From: Escarpia spicata
Taxonomy: Eukaryota; Annelida; Polychaeta; Sabellida; Siboglinidae
Direction of reading: 5' to 3'
DNA length: 64,000 bases
Assembly (NCBI GenBank): GCA_963995525.1
Contig: OZ023208.1
Location: 21,168,210 to 21,232,209 of the forward strand
The translations under genes and the position numbers were made by a program. The notes below the pieces were generated by a model that made no database searches, was not told the DNA's origin, and saw only the letters and a list, made by a program, of their open reading frames with translations. Positions 56,500-64,000 of the stretch are shown one piece after another. Position 1 is the stretch's first letter. Each line of letters starts with the position of its first letter.

Positions 56500-57960
56500 G
56501 AACATATCGCTTTTTCCATATAGAGTAGTAGACTATCAGTCAGTGGAAAGTAGGTCAACAACTGTGTTTATTTTTAATTGATATATATATATATATATAT
56601 ATACATATGTATATATATATATATATATATATGTAACCAATAAACACAGTTGTTGACCTACTTACCACTGACTGATAGTCTACTACTACTCTGTATGGAC
56701 AAAGCGATATGTTCCAATTCAGTTTATGTCTACAATTTACTTTTACATGTCTAAATATGTGTTTGCTTTTAGTGATAACGACACTGGAAAAGCCTTAAAT
56801 AGGATCACCTTAGAAAGAACCAAAGATAACACAGTCGATCTACTACTAACAGATCAGCAAGCTGGTTTCCGTCAGAACAGATCATGCGTGGATCAGATCG
56901 CAACACTGAGCGTCACAATAGAGCAATCCTAGGAGTGGAACTCATCGCTCTACATCAGCTTCGTCGATTACGAGTAGACAGGGGCAATCCCTGGAAACTA
57001 CTAACGACATTATGGCATGGTAACCAAACCTGCTTAACAACAGCTATGAAGCAACGGGCTGCAAGATTCATTGAGGACACGCTCGCGAGTCGTTTTGAAG
57101 TGAAGACAAGAGTTACACAAACGACCTCCTGCCCCTTTTTGTACTGTCTATTGATTGGATTATGAAGACGTACACAATGCACAGGTGGAATGGAATCAAG
57201 CGGATGCTATTGACGAAACAGGACGACCTAGTTGGTGTGGCTCTCCTGTCCCACAGCCACCAGCAGATTTAAGACAAAACAACATAAATGGCAGCCATCT
57301 CCTCATAAGTGGGCCTCAAAATCCATATAGGAAAGACGACGGTCCTCAATATAAATACATCCACCATTTACCCAAGCACACTGGAGGGGAGTGCACTTGA
57401 AAGATAGAGGCCTTAGCCTACCTGGGCAGTGTAATCGATAAGACGGGCAGTACAGACGTAGATGTCAGAGCAAAACGTTGGTAAGGCGAGAATAGGACTT
57501 CTGCAGCTCAGGAACATCGGGAGCTCCAAAGTGCTGTCGTTACACGCAAAGATCCGGCTGTTTAACTCCAATGAGAAATCAGTCCTACTATAGGGAGCCG
57601 ATGCTTGGAGAACAACCAACACTACCACTAACAGAGTGCAGAGCATGAACAACTGCCTAAGAAGCATACTTCCGATCTGCTGGCCAGTTCCCATCATTGA
57701 CATTGACTTGTGGGAGAGGACACACCAACTGCCTGCCGAAGATGAGATGGGGAGGGGGCAGAATGGTTACACGCTCCGAAAACCAGCATCAAACATCACA
57801 GCCTTGACATGAAATACCCAAGGTAAGAGAAAAAGAGGCCAGCGAATGGGCCTCCACGCAGAAACTAAGCAGAAGCGCTACACCTTGATACAACTGGAGA
57901 GACATGCCCAGGACAGAGGCCTCTGGAGAGCTTTTGTCGACGGCCTACGTCTAACTTGTC
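55551..57960 (+). pseudogene. RTE-like LINE fragments (reverse transcriptase and C-terminus)
   Basis: Each tandem copy keeps an RT piece (QVGFRQNRSCVDQIATLSVTIEQSLEWNSSLYISFVDYE; 55551-55802 and 56726-56950). After the second copy the C-terminal region follows: LGSVIDKTGSTDVDVRA (about 57415), RIGLLQLRNIGSS, then WNTQGKRKRGQRMGLHAE and AQDRGLWRAFVDGL (to about 57955). These blocks are characteristic of RTE-group LINEs. Stops and deletions make it inactive. Confidence 0.72.
56500..56714. repeat. Hairpin element around (TA)n, copy 2
   Basis: Same inverted arms as copy 1, 56500-56572 and 56639-56714, inside the second unit of the tandem duplication. Confidence 0.88.
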
Positions 57961-57969
57961 TATTTCTTT

Positions 57970-58408
57970 TAAAAAAACCAATATAAAGCCAAAACTTGAC
58001 GTCTAAGATATGTACATAACAAAGTATACTTAAAACAAATACATGTATACACAAACAATCTATAAAATAAACAATAACAATCTATAACATGTCATAAATA
58101 ACTCAACCTTTTTAAAGATATCTTGCAAAACATATACGTATCTTGAACGCATCAGTCGATGGAGCCTTGCGAAAAAAGGGGTATATTGTTCCACAGTGTG
58201 GGGGCAGCCACAGAGAAAGCTATGTCCCCCAGCTGCGTCCTGAACATGACATATCAAGCAGCAACCTGCTCTAAAGACATAGTGTCCTTTGAGGATAGTG
58301 AAACACCGGCATTTCGTTGATGTAGGATCTTAGCAGGTCAGTGTAAGGAATCTAAATTGCACACGGTACCTCACAGGCAGCCACTGCAGCGCGCGAAGGA
58401 CAGGTGTG
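57970..58408 (-). pseudogene. LINE C-terminal fragment interrupted by Polinton 2
   Basis: The minus strand from 58405 reads TPVLRALQWLPVRYRVQF and, further on, GDIAFSVAAPTLWNNIP and APSTDAFKIRI, the usual end of L2/CR1-like ORF2. It breaks off exactly where the second Polinton begins (58409). The missing 5' part should lie beyond the right end of that element, outside the window. Confidence 0.8.
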
Positions 58409-58459
58409 AGTAGTAATGGGGAGGTTTAGGGCCCCGTCCAAAAAGGTCATGTACTTGAG

Positions 58460-58639
58460 ATCAAAGGAAGATCAAAGGATTCAGGCTCCGCCCACCAACT
58501 TTTTCCTAAAACTTGCAACCTACTGATAAAAAGCAACATCAAAGGATTTTGCCCTTTTTCCTAAAACTTAGCACCTTGACTAAATACCCTTAAGTACCCC
58601 TAATTACCTTTGATTGACAGGGCCACCCACCACTTTGAT
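58460..58639. promoter_or_regulatory. Cluster of five ATCAAAG motifs near the left end of Polinton 2
   Basis: ATCAAAG on the plus strand at 58460, 58471 and 58538, and its complement CTTTGAT at 58608 and 58633. Three plus-strand copies are ATCAAAGGA; the minus-strand ones lie in CTTTGATTGACAGG. The local contexts differ, so the cluster is not just one tandem repeat. It matches the TCF/LEF core, as in element 1. Confidence 0.4.
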
Positions 58640-58860
58640 TGACAGGACAGCCAGCTGCCTTAACGGGATGCCCAGTGCTGCCCTCTTGCCCTTTAGCGTG
58701 TGTAATGTATGTGTTTTCTTTTCTCTACACTCTAATGGCGTTGTTTTGATTGGCAGGACCGACGACAAATCAGAGGTTTAGAATCCGTCTAAAAGACCAT
58801 GTACTGAGTTTGATTGACAGGACAACTTACGTAGATCGAAGGTAGGGACAAAACCAGTAT

Positions 58861-58998
58861 ATAACCACTGAAGAATGCGTATAACCATTGTGTACCGGTA
58901 CATAACCACGTATAACCACTGTATAAAAGGCCTGCGCTGCTAATTAGCCCTGTGTTGATGAGGGTATGGGTAAAATCAGTACCGAGTGGCTATAACCA
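58861..58998 (+). promoter_or_regulatory. Repeated ATAACCA motif with a TATA box
   Basis: ATAACCA occurs at 58861, 58880, 58902, 58912 and 58992, mostly as TATAACCACTG. TATAAAAGG lies at 58922. Possibly a promoter with repeated activator sites; the factor is unknown. Confidence 0.35.
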
Positions 58999-59026
58999 CT
59001 GTACCACGCATGAAAGTTCTACGCTG

Positions 59027-59473
59027 TCAAGAGGCTGTGTTTATGAAATATGATACTGGTGCAGGTGTAAAGTCTGGAGGATGGCCATAAATTACGGATA
59101 CCCGAGGAGGATAGAAGAGTCTCTGTTGCGCGTCATCATCGTCATCTGATGAAGACGATAATGGCGGATGTCCGCGAATTGTGGTTTGTGATGATGGATG
59201 AGGTAAGGAGGCCGGGGGCAGTCCAAAGCCGCGCCGAGGTGGTAGAGTGGTGTACGCTGAAGGAGGTAAGGAGGCCGGGGCCAGTCCAAAGCCGCGCCTC
59301 CGGTGGGATCGGTGTCGTCCATAACTCGGTGTCCGAGTCGCGCCGTTCCCACCACTCTTTCTTGTGCGGTGCAAGCCGAACGACGCCGCGCACAGCGGCC
59401 GTGGGCCGCTTGGTCTGCCTGGGCTGCAATGGGGTTGGCGTGCTGGTCTGGTTCGGCGGGCAGGCCGTTGCAT
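59027..59473 (-). CDS. Minus-strand left-end ORF of Polinton 2, Pro/Arg-rich and acidic
   Basis: ATG at 59473 opens 148 codons on the minus strand, 40 bases after a TATATATA box. The frame is Arg/Pro-rich, then SSSSDDDDDAQQ and a C-terminus VSVIYGHPPDFTPAP. An overlapping frame (59429-59142) has KKEWWERRDSDTELW, which looks more protein-like in its middle, so splicing or a frame break is possible. Place, strand, TATA box and Ser/Asp run correspond to the spliced gene at 11142-11989 of element 1. A direct repeat of about 66 bp (GAGGTAAGGAGGCCGG) lies inside. Confidence 0.4.
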   Translation of the reverse strand: MQRPARRTRPARQPHCSPGRPSGPRPLCAASFGLHRTRKSGGNGATRTPSYGRHRSHRRRGFGLAPASLPPSAYTTLPPRRGFGLPPASLPHPSSQTTIRGHPPLSSSSDDDDDAQQRLFYPPRVSVIYGHPPDFTPAPVSYFINTAS

Positions 59474-59513
59474 TAGAGGTGGGGCTATTAGGAATCGTCG
59501 CCTTAGTACGGAG

Positions 59514-59521
59514 TATATATA
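59514..59521 (-). promoter_or_regulatory. TATA box of the minus-strand left gene, Polinton 2
   Basis: TATATATA on the minus strand about 40 bp before ATG 59473, the same geometry as in element 1. Confidence 0.45.
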
Positions 59522-59748
59522 TCCACGGCCCCAGGATGCGTGCGCCGATTCATTAGATGACCTGTGAATATAAATAAATAAATAAATGAAAATATTCTTG
59601 TATATATTTATAGTTGTATATAGTTATAAAAATGAGTGAATGTGTTTTTTTTATAAAGAGCGTGACGTATCTTTCGTGATGTGGGAGGCCCTTTCGTGTG
59701 ACGACTGCTTTGCGCCCTGACATTTTGAGCTAGGCGCTCCCGTGAATG

Positions 59749-59916
59749 CTGTTTACGCGGCAAAATACCGTTGACGCATCGAGAGGCGCGTCACGCTCAG
59801 CGTTATGTAAGTTGATGGCTATTGTTTTGCGCATGTTTACGCGGGAAAACACCGTTGGCGCATCGAGGGGCGCGTGACGTTCAGCGTTATGTAAGTTGTT
59901 GACTATTGTTTTGCGT
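59749..59916 (+). repeat. Tandem repeat, two units of 84 bp
   Basis: Units starting near 59751 and 59835 share GTTTACGCGG.AAAA.ACCGTTG.CGCATCGAG and GCGTTATGTAAGTTG.TG.CTATTG. Confidence 0.9.
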
Positions 59917-60149
59917 AATGTTTCAAAATCTTTTAATGAAATTCTAAATGTTCGAACATAAGTATGTTATAAGACAAATCGGGGGTCAGGAATCGCGTGG
60001 TGTTGTTGTATTAGAAAAATTCGCTCTAAAGAGGCGACTTACGGCACATGCACCGCATGACCGTTTTTTTCTATTGACAATAGCCTTGGCAGACTCGCCT
60101 GTTGTGTGGCGTACGTGGTCAGGCGCACGCGCGCCCTTTACTAGGCCTG

Positions 60150-60157
60150 TATAAAAG
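60150..60157 (+). promoter_or_regulatory. TATA box of the RPA-like gene, Polinton 2
   Basis: TATAAAAG 55 bp before ATG 60205; the start of transcription is expected near 60180. Confidence 0.65.
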
Positions 60158-60204
60158 GCAGGCAAATCATATGTGTGTATTGTTCGAGTGATTCAGATAT
60201 CGCA

Positions 60205-60999
60205 ATGGCAGAAGAGGGTGCCCCACGGAAGAAGGCAAGAAAGCAGACGCCGAACCTCCTTTCTCGCCACCCTTCGGCTGCACAGGGATGCGCCGCCCCG
60301 CCTGCTGCACAGGGATCGGCTTCAGCGTCGACGGACGCGGCGCCGCTGCGTCCTATTTCCTCACGGGGAGCGCAGGTTCAGCCGGCGGAGGGGCCCACGG
60401 CTGGCGCGGCGCCGGCACGCAACAAGGAGGGTGACGCGGCGACAGAACCGCAACACGGGCCTACGCCAGGCACGTCGTCGGGGCGCGGACCGGAGGCGGC
60501 GAGCACCTACCGACCGCCTGCTGAGAGGGGGGCTGTGGTATTGTTACCATCAACGGTGAGTCTGCAAGAACTGCAGGTGGTCGTAGACGCCTGCTATAAA
60601 ATAAAGACACCGCCTACTATTGAACCAATAGATTGGAGAGATAAATGCACGTACGAGGGGTGCACGCGATGTCGCCGGAAGGTACACCCGACTATGTGTG
60701 GCTCTATGATGTGCATGTCGCACGGCGTCCAGAGTGAGTCGAGGTACTATTTCACGATGCTCATGATGCTAAAGGACTGTCCTGAAGTGGAGGATGAAGT
60801 ATGGGTAATCGTATTCGACAAAGTAATGGCGGCGCTCGTTCATTTTCAGGCCGCCTATCTGGTCGCGCTCGAGCCCGACGTCTTGCGTGACACGGTGCTG
60901 TCGATTGTCGGTACCGTCGTTGAAGTGGAAGTGCGCAAGATTTCGTGGGGCGGAACACCGTCATATTCTGTGCGTTCTCTGAAAAAAATAGGCGAGTAA
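60205..60999 (+). CDS. RPA-like zinc-ribbon/OB-fold ssDNA-binding protein, Polinton 2
   Basis: 264 codons from ATG 60205; upstream in-frame GTG 60175 lies before the expected transcript start. The first 110 residues are low-complexity (Ala/Pro/Gly) with a nuclear-localisation-like PRKKARK. Then come a C4/CxxC ribbon (CTYEGCTRCRRKV ... MCMSHG), an OB-fold with the D...VWVIVFD signature (LKDCPEVEDEVWVIVFDKVM), a helix and a final strand. This matches the RPA70 C-terminal DNA-binding domain and the gene at 13049 in element 1. The frame ends GGC GAG TAA, and GA|GTAAGC there is also a good splice donor, with several acceptors downstream. Confidence 0.75.
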   Translation: MAEEGAPRKKARKQTPNLLSRHPSAAQGCAAPPAAQGSASASTDAAPLRPISSRGAQVQPAEGPTAGAAPARNKEGDAATEPQHGPTPGTSSGRGPEAASTYRPPAERGAVVLLPSTVSLQELQVVVDACYKIKTPPTIEPIDWRDKCTYEGCTRCRRKVHPTMCGSMMCMSHGVQSESRYYFTMLMMLKDCPEVEDEVWVIVFDKVMAALVHFQAAYLVALEPDVLRDTVLSIVGTVVEVEVRKISWGGTPSYSVRSLKKIGE

Positions 61000-61006
61000 G
61001 CGTTTG

Positions 61007-61310
61007 TTTGATTAACGGTCGCCTTTCTTTGTCCTGCAGAATGGGCGCCTCGTGACATGCGGTAAAATCAATTACTACTATGGCACGGCTGGCCAACAAT
61101 CCAGGCGTGATTAATGATCGCCTTTCTTTGTGCTGCAGGACGTACACCGTATCCTGGAGGCGGTAAAATCAATTACTACTACGGCACGGCTGGCCAACAA
61201 TCCAGGCGTGATTAATGATCGCCCTTCTTTGTGCTGCAGGACGTACACCGTATCCTGGAGACGGTAAAATCAATTACTACTACGGCATGCCTGGCCAACG
61301 CCAGGCCTGA
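61007..61310 (+). repeat. Tandem 101-bp repeats, each with splice-acceptor, 24-nt mini-exon and donor-like GTAAAATC
   Basis: Units start at 61061, 61162 and 61263 (the last partial). Each contains TTTCTTTGTGCTGCAG, a 24-nt segment GACGTACACCGTATCCTGGA plus four bases, and then GTAAAATCA. An older partial unit precedes (TTTCTTTGTCCTGCAG at 61019-61038). Repeated acceptor/donor pairs look like duplicated micro-exons behind the donor at 60994. Confidence 0.75.
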
Positions 61311-61395
61311 TCTCGCCGGCCCTGTCATAGAGGCCCTGCTCGATGTGGCGGCCGAATATCGTTCGTTGAAGCGCGCTCGACCGACGACCGAATAA
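61240..61395 (+). CDS. Candidate terminal exon, 51 codons, helical
   Basis: After the last CTGCAG acceptor a frame runs to TAA at 61393-61395: DVHRILETVKSITTTACLANARP ... VIEALLDVAAEYRSLKRARP. It looks helical with a basic end. Which upstream exon it joins is unknown; joined to the donor at 60994 in phase 2 it would not be read in this frame, so it may belong to another transcript. Confidence 0.35.
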   Translation, partial: DVHRILETVKSITTTACLANARPDLAGPVIEALLDVAAEYRSLKRARPTTE

Positions 61396-61435
61396 ACGGT
61401 GTGTGACTATAATAAAAAATCGCTTTATGCTGCAG

Positions 61436-62137
61436 GCCAACCCGGTGGCGCGCAATCGTGCTCTCGACTCCGTGTTAGAGACTGTGTTGGTGATGTCAGA
61501 TGCGGCCATGCGATCGTACGCCGATGCCTTCTCGGAAGGGGGGATCACGACGACGACGATGACGACGACGACGCCAACGTGTACGGGGCGACGAAACGAA
61601 GAGCCGCCGCCGTCGTACGCAAGTTTGTTTCCCCAAGAGGAGGCGCCCTTCGTGTCGCTGGAGATGCAGACGCCGCGCCTGACCTCGTCCCTCTCGTCCA
61701 TCTCGGTACACGAGTAGTACCTCCTGGAGGCGTTCGCGGAATGGATAGGCGACGGTATACTGGACCGGGGGCGCGAGAGCTGCGGTGAGTGCGCCGCGAA
61801 CGAGGGCTGCCTGTACGTACGCATGGCCGGTTATCGTGCGGGCCGACCGGGCCGCAACTACCCTCGCGTGTACGATAACGTGGGCGATATGATCAGGCGG
61901 TACACGAGCCGATCGTTGCTACCGTGCTTCACAAGATTCGTGCACATCCTGAGCGCGCGCATGGGGCTGATCGGACCGGATCGGGTTGCCGAGATAAGCC
62001 TCGTCCAGTTTGTGTCAGATTGGCTGTTTACCACCGATTGGGGAGATGCCATCGACTGCGCCATGGTGGAGTCGGCCACCCAGTTGTATCTGTTTCAAAG
62101 GAGCGGCCTTGTCGTGGTGGAAAACGTCGATCCCTGA
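61436..62137 (+). CDS. Helical Polinton protein with PPxSY motif and one in-frame TAG
   Basis: A frame of 233 sense and stop codons begins after the acceptor TTTATGCTGCAG (or from ATG 61430 in frame) and runs to TGA at 62135. It has a single internal stop, TAG at 61715-61717; both sides are coding-like and in the same frame. The first part has a predicted helix (RNRALDSVLETVLVMSDAAMRSYADAF), a Thr run and EEPPPSYASLFP, a PPxY-type motif. After the TAG: LLEAFAEWIGDGILDRG, then VGDMIRRY...FVSDWLFTTDWGDAIDCAMVESATQLYLFQRSG. The end resembles the repeated domain of the 13894-14724 protein in layout. ATG 61823 could start a shorter product. Function unknown. Confidence 0.5.
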
Positions 62138-62565
62138 ACATTATAATAGAGGGCGCGACGCGCCGCTTAAACGAACACTATGCTTAATAAAGCGTGCTTA
62201 AACGAACACTATATCGGTCGCTTAATAAAGCGTGCTTGAACATTAATAAACAGAGATGTATTGTCGTGGTGGAAAACGTCGATCGGTGAACATTATAATA
62301 GAGGGCGCGACGCGCCGCTTAAACGAACACTATGCTTAATAAAGCGTGCTTAAACGAACACTATATCGGTCGCTTAATAAAGCGTGCTTGAACATTAATA
62401 AACAGAGATCTATTGTCGTGGTGGAAGACGACGATCGCTGAACATTATAATAGAGGGCGCCGGTTAAACTAACACTATGCTTAATAAAGAGTGCTTAAAT
62501 GAACACTATATCGGTCGCTTAATAAAGCGTGTTTGAACATTAATAAACAGATACCTATATTGGTC
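62110..62565 (+). repeat. Tandem 152-bp repeat rich in AATAAA signals
   Basis: Units begin GTCGTGGTGGAA(A/G)ACG near 62111, 62263 and 62416. Unit 1 includes the last codons and stop of the preceding ORF. Every unit has several CTTAATAAAG(C/A)GTG and one AACATTAATAAACAGA, so more than nine AATAAA hexamers stand in 400 bp, just upstream of the polymerase promoter. Confidence 0.9.
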
Positions 62566-62724
62566 GCTTAACGTTTAATTTAACAATGCTGCTGCTTGCG
62601 AATTACGAATAATGTCGCTTAATAAAACGTTGAAAACGTATTCATTTGTTACACGGTTCCTCGTCGTAATAGCACTACAATAACGTTGAATAGCCGCCCC
62701 GCATTGACAAATAGCAGGTAGGTC

Positions 62725-62925
62725 ATCGCAAAACATTACAACAACAATAATAATAATAAAAGCGTTGAATGTCCGCCCCGCAATAAGAAAGACGTTGAAG
62801 TCCCGCCTTCCTCCTACAAAACTCATCGCAAAACACTACAACAACAAAAATAAAAGCGTTGAATGTCCGCCCCGCAATAAGAAAAACGTTGAAGTACCGC
62901 CTTCCTCCTACAAAACAAATGCCTA
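62725..62925 (+). repeat. Tandem repeat, two units of about 100 bp
   Basis: Both units contain ATCGCAAAACA.TACAACAACAA, AAAAGCGTTGAATGTCCGCC and CCGCCTTCCTCCTACAAAAC. Confidence 0.85.
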
Positions 62926-62965
62926 ATAAAAAAGAGACGTTCCGCATCATAGGCCCGTCAGCCAG

Positions 62966-63024
62966 CCAATCAGAATGGCCCTCCGCCTTTTATAAGCGGC
63001 GGCGCGCCGTCGTCCGCAGTCAGT
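62966..63024 (+). promoter_or_regulatory. CCAAT-TATA-initiator promoter of the Polinton 2 polymerase
   Basis: CCAAT at 62966, TATAAG at 62991 and a TCAGT initiator with its A at 63022, 31 bp after the TATA box. The polymerase ATG follows at 63060. The arrangement matches the element 1 polymerase promoter. Confidence 0.65.
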
Positions 63025-63059
63025 AAGGCAGCAGGTGCAACAACAAAATAAAAACAGCT

Positions 63060-64000
63060 ATGCCGAACTGTCCCGTGTGCGGCCGAGAGGCTCTGGCAGG
63101 TCACTCCTGTAGTCGTTCGCAATGCCCAAAATGCGGCGTCTATTTCGCTAAACGCTATAGTTTTCTGAAACACGCGAGGACATCGCAAACGTGTGGCACC
63201 GAAAGGGCGAACGAACGCGCGTGCCCGAAATGCGGCCGTCCTTTCACTAGGCGCCACAAAATGCTGCAACATCTGAGAACTTGTGGCGCAGTGTCGCCAC
63301 AATCCGACGACGAGGTGGCGGTGTCGCCGCCCCCTAGCAAACTATCGGCCGGTCTGCGTCGCGTCGTCGTGGAGCATTGGTCGAGCATACGGACGTCGGT
63401 GGCGCGCGGCCCCATACAGTCCCACTATAATTACCAACTAACCGATTGCTAGGACACGCGCGCGCTCGAACCCCGCCTAAGACGAATGTTCGAGGCGCAA
63501 ACGTGCTCCTTTAAGATAAACGTGGTCTACGTGTTTATTCTACGCCACAAGGTGTCGGTGCGCCTCCGCTACATTCACTCATCCTGTAATTGCTGCGGTC
63601 GCCTCCTGGAAGTGCCCGCCCTCGTTACCGACGCTCGTTCGTTCGAGTGCTTCCTCGACGCCGTCCGTACACGCGACGTTCTCCAGTACGTGATCACGCA
63701 CCGCCCCGACTCGGGCTGGGTCGCCGAATTGGTGACGAACGCCACCTACTTTCTGAACGCCATCCTAAATCATCCTATCGGTTGCGTCGACGCGCAACTC
63801 CCCGCCTACCTGCGCACCAACAGGGCCGTCGTCACGCTGACGAAAGACCGTCTAGGCGTCCCCTACGCGGACAACCTATGCCTGCTCCGCTGTCTGTAGC
63901 TGCATAAGCGGCGCCTAGACACGGGCAGCGATGCCAACATCGCCCGTTTGACGGCCCCCGCCAAGCCAAGTTCTACTGTAGAGCCACCGGCACGACGCAC
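63060..64000 (+). pseudogene. polB: Protein-primed DNA polymerase B, N-terminal part, with two in-frame TAG codons (runs off the window)
   Basis: Zinc-finger-type Cys/His pairs occupy the first 80 residues (CPVCGREALAGHSC, CPKCGVYFAKRYSFLKH, CPKCGRPFTRRHKMLQHLRTC). Then follow VVVEHWSSIRTSVARGPIQSHYNY, FKINVVYVFILRHK, SSCNCCGRLLE, ILNHPIGCVDAQLPAY and ADNLCLLRCL, each aligning with the element 1 polymerase. The frame is broken only by TAG at 63450-63452 and TAG at 63897-63899. The first lies where element 2 has one codon more than element 1; the second replaces a non-conserved position. Exonuclease and polymerase motifs are outside the window. Confidence 0.9.

Larger units (their letters stand above)
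54934..57234. repeat. Tandem duplication of about 1.15 kb
   Basis: Copy 1 (54934-56073) and copy 2 (56074-57234) begin GTATCCATAATTGC and end CAGGACGACCTAGTTG. They differ in a few substitutions and in TA-repeat length. Each holds a LINE 3' tail, a hairpin and an RT fragment. Confidence 0.88.
58409..64000 (+). mobile_element. Polinton element 2, left part (continues beyond the window)
   Basis: The start AGTAGTAATGG shares AGTAGTA with the proven terminus of element 1, and the host LINE stops at this base. The six preceding bases GGTGTG (58403-58408) would be the target duplication. Encoded features match element 1: minus-strand left gene with TATA box, RPA-like protein, helical proteins and zinc-finger polymerase. 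The inverted repeat length cannot be measured because the right end is absent. Confidence 0.85.

Noticed and set aside
61950..62100. Bcl-2 BH1-like look of TTDWGDAIDCAM in the Polinton 2 helical protein
   Set aside because: Single short resemblance (DWG plus hydrophobics); other BH motifs not seen. Not claimed without structure prediction.

Overview
The window is metazoan nuclear DNA. It has long AT-rich non-coding stretches, many non-LTR retrotransposon (LINE) remnants, spliced genes with GT-AG introns, large microsatellites and one 200-base scaffold gap (45102-45301). The mix of Polintons, CR1/L2-like LINEs, a Penelope-like fragment and a Harbinger-type MITE suggests an aquatic invertebrate; the species cannot be fixed from sequence alone.

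The dominant feature is a Polinton/Maverick (polintovirus-like) element at 10343-27200. It has perfect 123-bp terminal inverted repeats that start AGTAGTATACGAG and a perfect 6-bp target duplication (AACGGC). It sits in an exon of a rhodopsin-like GPCR gene, with TM1-TM3 on the left and TM4-TM6 on the right. From left to right it carries a minus-strand three-exon acidic protein gene, a NADAR (YbiA-like) gene, an RPA-like zinc-ribbon/OB-fold gene broken by a 10-bp duplication, two ORFs overlapping by one base (the first with a duplicated helical domain), a zinc-finger protein-primed DNA polymerase B with one in-frame TAG, a small membrane protein, the packaging ATPase, two conserved Polinton proteins, another membrane protein, a chromodomain integrase, a two-TM protein, the penton-like minor capsid protein, a basic PX-type protein, the double-jelly-roll major capsid protein and an adenain-like protease. 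Integrase and both capsid genes are also broken, so this copy is decaying.

A second Polinton begins at about 58409 (AGTAGTAATGG) inside the 3' part of a minus-strand LINE and runs off the right edge. It repeats the left-end layout: a minus-strand acidic ORF with a TATA box, an RPA-like zinc-ribbon protein, helical proteins with PPxSY-type motifs, then the zinc-finger PolB. Its three in-frame stops are all TAG. Both left ends carry clusters of ATCAAAG, which matches the TCF/LEF core.

Elsewhere the host sequence holds relatives of the split GPCR as minus-strand fragments (29.6 kb and 51.0-52.0 kb, the latter split by a short insert with a 15-bp target duplication). It also holds a plus-strand LINE interrupted by an almost full-length minus-strand CR1-like LINE (31.7-40.07 kb), older LINE remnants (2.0-4.6 and 53.2-58.4 kb), a 1.15-kb tandem duplication containing hairpins, a Harbinger-type MITE, a foldback element, and a large (CCCT)n region with three copies of a 330-bp unit.
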